Source: Polytrichum commune
Taxonomy: Eukaryota; Streptophyta; Polytrichopsida; Polytrichales; Polytrichaceae
Assembly (NCBI GenBank): GCA_950295325.1
Contig: OX485803.1
Location: 46,765,554 to 46,829,553, forward strand
Reading direction: 5' to 3'
Length of the DNA: 64,000 nucleotides
A program made the position numbers and the translations under genes. Shown one piece after another: positions 1 through 10,073 of this stretch. The notes under the pieces are model-generated. The model was not told where the DNA came from and did no database searches. It worked only from the letters and a program-made list of their open reading frames with translations. Every line of letters starts with the position of its first letter. The stretch's first letter is position 1.

Positions 1-479
1 TTTTCTTTCTTAACATTGTGATAATTGGACAAAACCTCATGGATTTATGGATGGTCAAAGTATTGTTGAGTTTGGAATATGTGAACTTACATGACACATA
101 TTTTACACTTGAAACTGATCATTCAAACAATTGTAATTGTCATACAAAGAGAATTATGATGGTGTAGGTGAACTACATAACCAAAAAAACCCAAATGAAC
201 CTCTTTGACATTAAAACGTTAAGCATGCTTCGCTAATTTGCTTGCTTGCCGATTGGAACCCTTACAGGATGGGGAAGGATGACCACAATCATAAATTATG
301 CATCGCCACCAACTTCTTTGCCCTCTCCTAACCTCTATGTAAGATTATATCCAGAGCCCACGTTGATAACAAAGATAGGCACTCTGCCCTACCTTGTAAT
401 AACAAGGAGGTTCTTGAATACAATAGGGTTCATGAGCCCACATTCACATCAATAAAAACACCCACCAATGGAACGAACG

Positions 480-700
480 AAGCAAACCAACCGCTAGTTA
501 CAGATAAACTGGTTGAGTTTGAGAAACAACTTGAGGTTCAAGATTGCAGGAAAATCATTGATCGTTTTTAGAGGAATCTACAGAATCTCTTGAAATCAAT
601 AAAGAAAAACCGGAAGACGTCAACACGGAACCAGTTGGACTTGGCAACACTAGGATCTCAACCTATCATGCCCAAAAATCTCCGTGACACTGCATGAATG
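480..700 (+). repeat. dispersed repeat family R2, copy 1
   Basis: The text around 'acagataaactggttgagtttgagaaa', followed by an Aaagaaaaaccggaag-type segment and 'caacactaggatctcaacc', recurs diverged at 42840-43000 in the same orientation. It recurs inverted at 22740-22880 and 40060-40260. A short fragment is also seen at 7840-7890 inside the CACTA element. No coding potential is seen. It could be a non-autonomous transposon or an old LTR fragment. Confidence 0.55.
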
Positions 701-1810
701 TACTCTCTTTTTGTAGGTTTTCTTTCCAAACAATTATCATCTCGGATGTGTCAACTCTGCAAGCTCACACAGCTCTGGTAGGTGAAGCTGTCCCCTCTCT
801 CTCTCGTTCATAATGCAAGGGAGAAATTGGTCCTCCTCCCAGAGGAAAATCCAAGTGGCCATCTGCTGGGCTCTGCAAGTGTTGGGTAGATGCAACCACC
901 TCGGGGTACATGACACATGCTGAGATCGCATTTGTTGGTACCCATGGCACTTCCAGTCGAGAGCTTGGATAAGTGCAACTCCTAACGTTATGTGGGCATC
1001 GAGTCTCCATATCCTGCATGCGGATCAAATTTACGTGATGGAACTTGTGTTGCATGCATCAGCAGACAGATATACACAAACGATGAAGCATCCGCAAAAC
1101 TTGGATCGAAAATTGTACTTCCTGTGATGAAGTTACGATTCTTGAAAATGTGTGTGTGTGTGTGTCTGGATTCTTTAATTGTTTACTTGGGTCCTTCCTT
1201 CCTTCCAAATTGTGTTGACGATCGATTCTAGAATGTTTGATCAATTGTGAACATGTAGGTAATCGCATGTTCCGGTTTTTATATCTAATTTAACCACACC
1301 AGTCAAATATAGATGTCCGATTAGTACGATGAATAACCAAATAAGGCATGTGTGCTTTATATGGTCACAGGACAATTAATGGTCATTGGGTTGATCATGT
1401 GACTGAGGGAGTGAGAATGGTGAAAAGTGATTGCCCCTGTAGTAGTATTTGGATCGCTTCTTGATGGAAAGAGGGATTAATTCCACATTCGAGCACACTT
1501 CTCAGTCATCCAACAATAACTAGGTTTTTCCTTTAAATGAATTAAAATTGACTTGACGCTGAAAACGACTTCCAAGACCTTGGACTATTATAACCACACA
1601 CGTTTGAGATAAATAAGCCACCAAACCTATAACAGGGTCATGTTTTTAGCTTGGATGGATGAGAGGTATGCTCGTATGAAACGATTCCATATCAGCCAAG
1701 TTCTTGACAAACCTTGGGGAGTACGTTGTTTGCCCGCTCTCACAATCCTTCCGTCTTGCTTTCCAAATCTTTATGGGCATTTCAAAGTCTCATGTCTGGC
1801 ATCTATTCTC

Positions 1811-1815
<5 letters not shown>

Positions 1816-1845
<30 letters not shown>

Positions 1846-1847
1846 TC
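1816..1847. repeat. (GT)n-(GA)n microsatellite
   Basis: A run of GT dinucleotides passes directly into GA dinucleotides. This is a compound simple repeat. Confidence 0.85.
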
Positions 1848-1950
1848 TAATTTGTTTGATTGATTACTAAACCACAATTGCAGTAAATAGTGCAATTATA
1901 GTGGTTCACAATAACTTTCTAGAGCATGGTATGCTAATACTCATAACGGG

Positions 1951-2031
1951 AATTAATGTGGACCCCGAAAAATTTTAGCCCACGTTATTTTCCTAGTAGA
2001 AAAATAGCGCGGGCCACATTAATTGTTGTTC
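1951..2031. repeat. small foldback element
   Basis: The outer arms AATTAATGTGG and CCACATTAATT are exact inverted repeats. The inner arms (CCCACGTTATTTTCCT against the reverse complement of AGAAAAATAGCGCGGG) match at most positions. The whole can fold into one long hairpin, as MITE relics do. No flanking duplication was confirmed. Confidence 0.5.
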
Positions 2032-2648
2032 TAGAAAATTAATGTGGATGATTTATATTTTATTTGTGCTACTTTTAATGTAAGGTGACTATTGTATTTT
2101 ATGTAAGGTGTTGATCGGAAGTCTCAAGGAAGAGTGAGGGGAAGACATGGAGTCTTGAACCCACGAAGATTCCACCCTGACTAGAGAATTAGAATGGCCC
2201 AAGCGAATAATTTCTACCGCAAGGCAACTATAGGGGCAGCTTGACACGCTTGCCCAATTGTAAACACTGACTAGATTTGCAATGGCAAAGTGGCCGGGGT
2301 CCCACGCAAGTGACTTCTAGTAGGCTTGCTTTGTTGTTGTACTGCCAGCAGCTCAACGAAGGATACTTCATTTTCCCTCATGTATCATAGTTATTTTTCT
2401 CATACAAGTGACTACAACACTTTGGCAACTCCATGCCAAGTTATTTTTGGACATGGAAGCCTTTCCCACTGTTAACTACACTAAATATGGTATTTGGTCT
2501 CACTTACTTACTATTTGGAGTTACACAATACTATTTTTTTTAAACCATTGATGTACTTTTCCACCAAATAAAGTTGTCAATGTGTTATAACGTCGAAACA
2601 ACCAATTTGACATTTTTCGGTAAAATATGAAACATACAAGAAACAAAC

Positions 2649-2810
2649 ATACATAACATTGGTGAGGTCCATAACACTATTCTATGGGACTGACAATATT
2701 TCATAGAATATTCTAGAATATTCCCACAGTCCGCATGAACGTGGAGAATATTCTATAAAATACTGTCAGTCTCACAGAACATTGTTGGATCTTAAGAATG
2801 TTATGTAGCA
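2649..2810. mobile_element. MITE-like element with long terminal inverted repeats
   Basis: TACATAACATT at the left is mirrored by AATGTTATGTA at the right. Inside, a segment with GGGACTGACAATATTTCATAG is mirrored by a diverged inverse reading CTATAAAATACTGTCAGTCTC. The two halves are thus imperfect inverted copies around an AT-rich centre with TAGAATATTCTAGAATATTC. Length about 160 bp and lack of coding sequence fit a MITE. The superfamily is not assigned. Confidence 0.55.
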
Positions 2811-3270
2811 TTGCATAATCCCATATATTAAGTGACAATACATATGATATTTAGTGTTAAGGTATGCAGCAACTTTTGTGGGGGGGAGGGGGGGGAACAG
2901 GAGGTCCCTCCAGATTCACAACACCCCTGCCTTCACTGCTGAATTTGGTGGCCGTAAAAGATCTACATGGAATTTTATCCTGACATTGGCGCTGGCCGGT
3001 TGGCCTTCTGTCTCAAAAAAAAAGAAAAAAAAAAGAATTTTATCCTGACAGCAGCTGTTTCTTTATACTATCCCATGGAACGTGTTCTGAAAGCTTATCA
3101 GATAATGGTAGGAAAGTCTCCCGAAACGAATTCCCTGTTGGTTATTTTATTGCACCGGTTTGCTTATTTTATTGAATTAGAATACGGGTGGAATCAGTAT
3201 TTATTGATGCTTTTCAAAGTAATGAGGTCGGCTGGGCTGGGGACCCTGCCATGCATATATAGTGGCGATT

Positions 3271-3310
3271 GGATTGCATTGCATTGCATTGCATTGCATT
3301 GCATGGCATG
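3271..3310. repeat. (ATTGC)n microsatellite
   Basis: About six tandem ATTGC units pass into ATGGC variants. Simple pentanucleotide repeat. Confidence 0.9.
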
Positions 3311-3785
3311 GCTTGGCCCCATGCACGTAACATAAAAGTGTTAAATACCCACGTTCCATATATCTCAGAAATTCTCTCAGTCTCGGAGTTAGTTGGCGAC
3401 CGCTTTGGCCTTGGCCTGAGCTGAGTTATTATGGCTAGAGGCCCTCCTGTGCTTTCAGGGTTTACTATGTTCATAACTGAACACGGCCCAATCATACCAC
3501 CAAAGCATTAACTTAGCTTGGGTACGGTTCGTTAAGTTGGTTGCTGATTGTCAGCACCCCAGCAGAACTGCAGCAAAGTCACCAATGGGGGCGGGGGGCT
3601 CTCAATGAAGGCCTTCGACATGTACTAAGGTAAGCGGTCGTTAAATGGACGTCTTAAGCTCTGCACCCACTTCTTCAAGGATGCAAAAAACATGCACTTA
3701 GTGTAAGATGATTGCCAATTCCAAATCATGTTCGAAGTGATTTGTTTGAGTCATGATTTTTGTAGCTCATATTAAGATGTTCATT

Positions 3786-3858
3786 ATCAAAGTCAACATT
3801 CTCAAGCTCATTAAATGGACGTACATCAAAGTCAACATTCTCAAGCTCATTAAATGGA
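3786..3858. repeat. 39 bp direct duplication at the broken left end of pogo copy 1
   Basis: A 34 bp segment (ATCAAAGTCAACATTCTC...AAATGGA) occurs at 3786-3819 and again at 3825-3858. It sits immediately left of where similarity to the second pogo copy begins (about 3861). The expected terminal inverted repeat is not found here, so this duplication marks a rearranged end. Confidence 0.75.
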
Positions 3859-4821
3859 TGTTCATATATGTTATGAAAGTTTTACTCCTTTACAAAAACA
3901 CAATTGGTAAGACTAGTGAGTGTTATGTGTTAAGTGTTATAACATGCTCCACTCCCTTCTTTGTTAATTGCACCTTTGTAAGTGTTAGTTTTAAGAAAAT
4001 CAAGGTAATAACATATGAGCATACAATTTAAACATGTAATCACATTTATCCCATACTCTTTGCGAACAAGTAAAATATTCTCTCTTATTTAGAGATCCTT
4101 CCTCCTTGTGCACTTTCAAGCAATTTGGGAGAGGAGATGGTAGACAGAGAAGGTTTGGGAGTTGGGGTGCTTGTTGGGTGCTAATTTGCTAGTTTAGGCT
4201 TACAGTAATTGATATAGCATCTGTCAGGCGCAACAATCAAGGTGAGGCGCAGCAATTAGGGTCAACAATCAAGCAGGCGCATGTATTGTATGGAGTTTGT
4301 TTTTTTTAATAAATAATTTTCTTTTCGGATCATTGCAAGAAGATTGATAGTCAACAAGTTTATAGATCAATCAAAGGTATGGAACCTGAATTTTATTGAT
4401 TTTTCCTTTTTTTCCTAGAAATTACAATTTTTGTAATTGTAAGCAAATTCATTTGTTGTTCAACCACGCATAAGCAATCAAGTTGAGGTATGGGGCTTTA
4501 TTTTTATTTTTTATTTTTATTTTTTAGAGTATTGCAATTTCCATGATTGCAGGCAAGGTATGGAGCCTGGTTTTTAGATTTTTTTTCCTATTTTTTTCCC
4601 AAAATGTTGTAATCAAAATTTTTCAAGATTCTTAAAGTTTGTTATTGCAGTGGTTTAGATTTTCAAGTTGAAGGACATGGCAGTGGGCAACAACAACCAC
4701 AACAAGGCGTTCATCATTTAGTTTGCACCACACATCTACACTTATTCTTCACGAGGCCTCAAAGTTGATTTTATATCATCCATTTATATTTTGAGCGATT
4801 CTTTTTTAATGGAGGCTTGCA

Positions 4822-6314
4822 ATGGGCAAGGGTAGAGAATTCATCTTCAAGGAGAAGCTAGAGATCATTTCCCATTATGAAAGTTTGGTGGCTTTAGGGA
4901 TCAAAATTAGTAAGAAGGCATTGATAGAGTGAACAAATGTCAAATTTGATACTTCAGTTTCGTAGATGACTATTAGTAGAGTCTTGAAGAAGAAAGACTT
5001 ACTTACCACTTTGATGTGGGTCAGTTGGCTGATTCAAAGCGCATTAGGAAGGTGCAATGTCCCAAAATGGAGCAAGCTACTTTCAGCTGGTCTACAACAA
5101 TGCAAGAGAAGGGCGCAACCATATCCGATGATTTCTTGGTAGTTGTAGCACATCGAGTCTATGCTTTGCAACCTAGAGATCCTAGTGAGAAGGAACTCCA
5201 ATTTTCACATGGGTGGGTAACCAAATTCAAGAAGAGGTTCAATATCAAGGCATACACGCGTTGCAGTGAAGATGTTTTTGTTGACACTTTAGCAGAGGTA
5301 TTGAGGAGGATGGAGGAGATCAAAGCTATTGTATCCAAATACGATAGCGATGATGTTTTTAACATGAATGAGATAGGTTTTTTTGATAGGTTAGATCCAA
5401 ATCAAATGTTCGCTACAAAGGGACAATCTGGGAAGAAGAAGCAAAAGGAGCGGATTATCGTGGCACTCGCTACAAATGCTATAGGTACCTTTTGCCTTCC
5501 TCCACTTATTATAATCAATATTTGAAGCCGTGGGCCTTTACGTCTAGGAACATTCGCTATCCAGAGAATTTGGGTATTAAGTGGGCCGCTAACAAGAAGG
5601 CGTGGATGACTATGGTCATTTTTTAGCAGTTTATACTAGATTTTGAGAGGAGGATGGTGTTGGCACAGAAAGAGAAGGTGTTTTTGCTCCTAGATGATTT
5701 CTCTGGTCATCAAGAGCCAAATGTAGGTTCACGTTTGTGGGTCACACGATCAGAATTTCTACCTCCAAACACCACAAGTCCTTTTCAACCCATGGATGCA
5801 AGCATTATTGCATTTGTCAAGGCACGATACCGAAAGTTGGTGATTCAATATCAAATAGATTGTTTTAGTGCAAAACAAGGTGTTTGCAATTGATATATAT
5901 TAAGTTGTTGTTATGATTGGGCGGGCATGGCGTGTGGGAATTACCACATCGACAATTCAAAATTGTTGGAGGCACACGGGTGTTCTTTCGATCTCTATTG
6001 AGAGGGAGATAGAGGAAGCTAGGCGCTTGGTAGAGGTTGATGAAGTTGCTACTCTACTTCACCAACTGACGTTGTTGTCATCATCTGACAGTGAGGTGGG
6101 TGATGTGATGAATGCTCATGAGTACCTCAATTATGAGATGGAGTTTGATCTAAACAACCCCTATGAAATTGATGTTGATGAGGTTATGGTTGATGTGGTA
6201 CAAGAAGTTGTAGGATTGAGTGTTGTTGAGCGTTCTCTAGAGACTTTAAAGAAATACTTTGAACAAAGACCAAATGATGCCCTATCACACATCATGAGCA
6301 TTCAAGGACTTTAG
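4822..6314 (+). pseudogene. pogo/Tigger-family transposase, inactivated
   Basis: Fragments in order: an N-terminal CENP-B-type helix-turn-helix start from ATG 4822 (MGKGREFIFKEKLEIISHYE) with stops at about 4930 and 4965; a Tc5/CENPB-type DNA-binding segment ending FSHGWVTKFKKRF; and the DDE core. The first catalytic position reads NMNE where the family has NMDE. The motif LLLDDFSGH carries the second Asp, and LPPNTTSPFQPMD carries the third. The C-terminal part (5913-6314) has the family-typical TIQNCWRHTGV and an acidic tail. Frameshifts near 5000 and 5525, a stop at about 5625 and the Asp-to-Asn change make it non-functional. Family assignment is by motif order and is secure; activity is excluded by what is seen. 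Confidence 0.88.
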
Positions 6315-7249
6315 AAGGAAGTTTCATCTCATCATTCAGAATCTTCTTGTCAGACTACTATAGACTCTTTCTTTTGGTTTGTTTAGTTGGAAGAATCTCG
6401 TCAAGTTACTACTATATAGATTATTTCTTTCAATTAGCTTAGTTGAATTATGTATTATCATTTGTACTTATACACTATAAGAAACTGGCGTTTTAGGGGT
6501 TGTTTTCAGAAAACGTGTATTGGTTTGTAGGACGTCAGTATGTTTGGCAGTTAACGCGCGCAATACTTCGAATTAAATGCGATGTTGCTGGAAACATGCA
6601 TGTTCACATTTGAAAACGTGGCAATGTAACAATTATTTTAGATGTGCGTGTCTTTGTGGGTGTTGGGTAAAACATGGATACGTTCTGCTGGAGGGTGTCT
6701 AGGGGAAAAAAAACCACATCAACCACTGTGCACGTCTGCATTGTTTGTACAGTCATGGCTGATGTGGCGGGCAGACAAAAAACGTTGCCCGCACCACGAA
6801 AAATGCGATGACGGGCAGTAACATACATTGACATTGAATGTCATGGAATCATCGATGGATGAGTACCCCAAATAAATGATTAATTACTCGAACACTCCAT
6901 ATACTTCTTGGAATTCATGGGGACACTTTGAAAGCAACTGGATTAAAAAAAATGAAAAAAATACATTAAAAAAACCATGCATGTTTGCCGGAACATGCTA
7001 ATAACTAAGAACTAAATCAATTGATATTGTGAAACCACTTATCCATGGTAGTAGTTACATCTAAATTGCATGTTAAATGTCAATGAACATTTCACAATAT
7101 CTAAAGCATGTTATTTTTTATTTATTTACCGGAAGACGGAATTGATAGAATACAAAATACGCATGCGGTGTCCTTATTGGTATCTTCATTTAAATTTACA
7201 TAATACAAAATATGTCTTTGCCAATGTATGGGCAGACGTCCAGTGTGAC

Positions 7250-8490
7250 ACGTGTCGACCATTTTCCACGTGTCCCAGAGGTCGACCATTTCACCTGGTG
7301 CTGCGGAAGTGCCTTCAAAGGTTGGGCGGCACTCTAAAACCCTAAACAGAACGGTGAACCTTCTTTCAAAGAGTGCAAACGCATCACTTACCCTGATGGC
7401 AATGGCCTCACGTCGTGGATGTGGATGAGTAGGACGCCGCCGTGCTTCTCAACAATCTCGTACCGCAATGTGGAGACAAGAGACCGTCGATGTTGGCGTC
7501 GACGCACATCACATTCGACGCAGTCAGAATGGACCGTCGTAGGAGCTTGCGTTTGCAGCAACGGGAGGGGGACGCAAAGCTCCATGTCGGATGCTCCAAA
7601 AGAGAGCCTCCTGCAAAACCCACTTCAAAAAGAGGTGATCCTTGCCCTACCTATTTGTGTTGAGGAGTGTAGGCACTACACTAGGTCAAATTTGCAGCTG
7701 CTACACATTCTGCAATCACTTTTCCAAGGCCAGTCCTCCGTTCCGATGTCAACTTCAACGGAGGGGGCTGTGCATATGTGGAGAGGTGGCGAATCGACGA
7801 ATCTTCAACTAGTTTCCAGGTGAGGCAAGTCTTCAACTTCAACCGATTGTTTTTCGAACTCAACCGGTTCATCTGCAACTAACCACCCATTCTTCGCTAA
7901 GCAAGGCATTGCAGGCGATGACATGCAAGCGCAAGCATCATCTGTGAAGTTGGTGGACACATCAGTGCTGACATCGACCACGGCGGAAGCGAAGACGGTC
8001 CCGCCGGAACGTGCCCTCCCTCCCCTGTTGAATGTTGTAAGCGTTGTTTGTCGTGCCATGTCCTTCTGCATTGTTTGTTTGCAGCGATGTCATCAAAGAT
8101 GTTGCGGCCGATGCCACCATGAACAAGGCGGCAGACCACGCCAGCGTCACCACAGATTTCGCCACGGTGGTGGAGGAGATAGTGCACGAGGATGGGAACA
8201 AGGCAATGGAGTCCGACATCATTGTTGACATTGCGGAGGGCGCAGTGGATGAAGGGGTTGGGCAGTCCGGTGTGGAGAATGATGACGGGCATGTAGCGGG
8301 CGAGGAAATTATAGCCACAGGCGATGAGAATGTGGTAGAGCAAGTATCGCATACCACCACCATTAGATAGAACCCAGCCATCAATTGAAGTATTTGACGC
8401 AAAACCCCAACTGTGGTTGTGATCCTATCGAACATGGCAGGAGACATCGAATCCAATGTCGCATCGTCATACGCCCATTTTTTAGACACA
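7250..8490. other. GC-rich core of the CACTA element, no recognised gene
   Basis: Overlapping ORFs exist on both strands (for example 8044-8370 plus and 7962-8489 minus). They mirror each other and have repetitive Ala/Ser/Val or acidic composition with no domain I know. This is more likely GC-rich composition or captured exon fragments than a gene. A fragment of repeat R2 lies at about 7840-7890. Confidence 0.4.
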
Positions 8491-9449
8491 TGTTCAGACG
8501 TCTAGTTTGACAGATGTGGATGTTAGCCATAACGCTCACTCATGTCTCGAATTATCTTCCTAAAAACATGAATGTGTAACGTATTTGTATGAGGTAAATC
8601 CAAAAAAGGTAAGAAAAATGTATTTTCATTTGTTGATGTAATTTTTTTTGCACAGTCTGCATATATTGGTAATGTATGGATAGAAACTCACTAAACACTC
8701 GTCGTGGTGCTATGTGAATCGTTTTGGGATGTAGCAAGCGGGGAGTGCCACGAAAGCGGACGGGCAAAAGAAGAAATGACATGTCAGCAGACATTCCGCG
8801 GCCTGTATCGGAGTAGTTCCAAGTTCTATGCATAGTATAAACGACATCATGCATTTATGACAATGAGGTAGCATAAATGCATGCAAAGTCAATTTTGGGG
8901 TGGCTAGTAATTTTGTCGTGGCATAGAACATTATTTTTTCCGTTTGGTCTATAGCACATGCCAACGGGTAGCGACGTTTTATGTAGGACTGCAACTTTCT
9001 AGTTGCAACATATTGTGGAAATGAATAAAAATATTTTTATGGCAATATATGTGTGTTTTGCAATAACTTTTGTACATGTTCTTTATGTATATGCCCATGC
9101 TCATCTAGAATGTCATCCACCTTGACGTCAACAGCGTGTCTCATACGTTCATGTAAGCGTCCATGACAACGCCAATGCATGTCAACGTTGACATGCATAT
9201 TGACGGGATGTTGTCATGAAAAACAAATCCCCGGACATGTTCTCTCATGTCCATGACACCATCGACACCTGTCGTGGTGAAGACGATGAAAGAAATCACA
9301 ATCTCCCACCACACATGATGGCTTCGAAAACAACGCCTAAAACTACAATATGACAAATTTTAATATGTAGGACGAATATATTGTCCCCCATAACATTCTT
9401 CCGTCCCACATGACGTCAACAAAAACAACGATTGCAATTGCATTTCCAC

Positions 9450-9598
9450 AAAATGCAATATCCACGTCATTTCTTTATGGGGTCCACGCGTCATCACACA
9501 CAAAATGCAATGTTCACGTCATTTCTTTATGGGGTCCACGCGTCATCACACACAAAATGCAATGTCCACGTCATTTCTTTATAGGGTCCAAGTGTCAC
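9450..9598. repeat. 52 bp tandem repeat near the right end of the CACTA element
   Basis: AAAATGCAAT starts at 9450, 9502 and 9554, so the period is 52 bp over nearly three units. Each unit contains CCACGTCATTTCTTTAT or the TCACGTC variant. Subterminal repeats are typical transposase-binding regions of CACTA elements; that role here is inferred. Confidence 0.85.
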
Positions 9599-10073
9599 CC
9601 ACGCCAGCCGCGAATTCCTCGTGAAAGTGGCCCTCCTGGCACTGCCAGCACATCATCTGCTTACATGGAGCTGACATGTCCTCCATGTGTCCGTCTCTGG
9701 GGACCATGGAAAACCATGTTTCATGTGATGTCACATAAAAAACAAACTCAAATCGGACTTGTTATATCCGTTTTCCTCATGTTTTTGGCTCGTCAATTAT
9801 AACGGATTTTAGGTGACGTCCCAAAAAACAAAGTCCATGTTAAAGTGAGCGCCGATAGCCGTTTTCTCCAACATTAAAAAAAACATGTTTTTTTATAGTG
9901 ATATTTTTATTTTTATAAAACATCATGTTCTTCATTTTTGGAAATTTTAAGTGTTATTCCTATAAATGTTATTAATCATCGGAAAGAATTATATAAGTGT
10001 TACTTGTTATAATTCTATATATGTTATTTTTTTGCTACTCCTGACCTGTAACATTTATAGAGTCTTGACTGTA

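Larger units (their letters stand above)
1..3785. other. gene-free repeat-rich stretch
   Basis: I see no gene here. ORFs are short, lack recognisable motifs and have no supporting splice structure. The stretch holds a repeat-family copy, a (GT)n(GA)n tract, two foldback structures and a TTGCA tract, listed separately. The rest is AT-rich sequence without a visible feature. Confidence 0.6.
6473..9900. mobile_element. non-autonomous CACTA (En/Spm) element inserted in pogo copy 1
   Basis: The left end reads CACTATAAGAAACTGGCG. The right end, read inward on the minus strand, is CACTATAAAAAAACATG. The first 12 bases agree at 11. The element is flanked on both sides by ATA (6470-6472 and 9901-9903), the 3 bp target duplication typical of CACTA. 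The second pogo copy lacks this 3428 bp and runs straight through the site. No TNPA/TNPD-like transposase is recognisable, so the element would depend on another copy. The middle (about 7250-8490) is clearly more GC-rich than the ends and may be captured DNA. Confidence 0.9.
3861..10071 (+). mobile_element. pogo/Tigger-like DNA transposon, copy 1, left end lost, interrupted by a CACTA element
   Basis: The element encodes a decayed CENP-B/pogo-type transposase. Its right end reads GTAACATTTATAGAGTCTTGACTG followed by TA, the same terminal inverted repeat as copy 2 at 27702-28660. The left terminal repeat is missing. Without the CACTA insertion at 6473-9900 the surviving element is about 2.8 kb. 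The 5' part holds three degenerate repeats starting near 4377, 4487 and 4558 (AGGTATGG-type starts followed by T-rich runs). The interrupted 3' flank matches copy 2 almost base for base, which fixes the insertion history. Confidence 0.85.

Noticed and set aside
7962-8489. Overlapping ORFs on both strands in the CACTA core, up to 175 codons
   Set aside because: They mirror each other across strands, have low-complexity composition and no motif. GC-rich sequence with few stops explains them.
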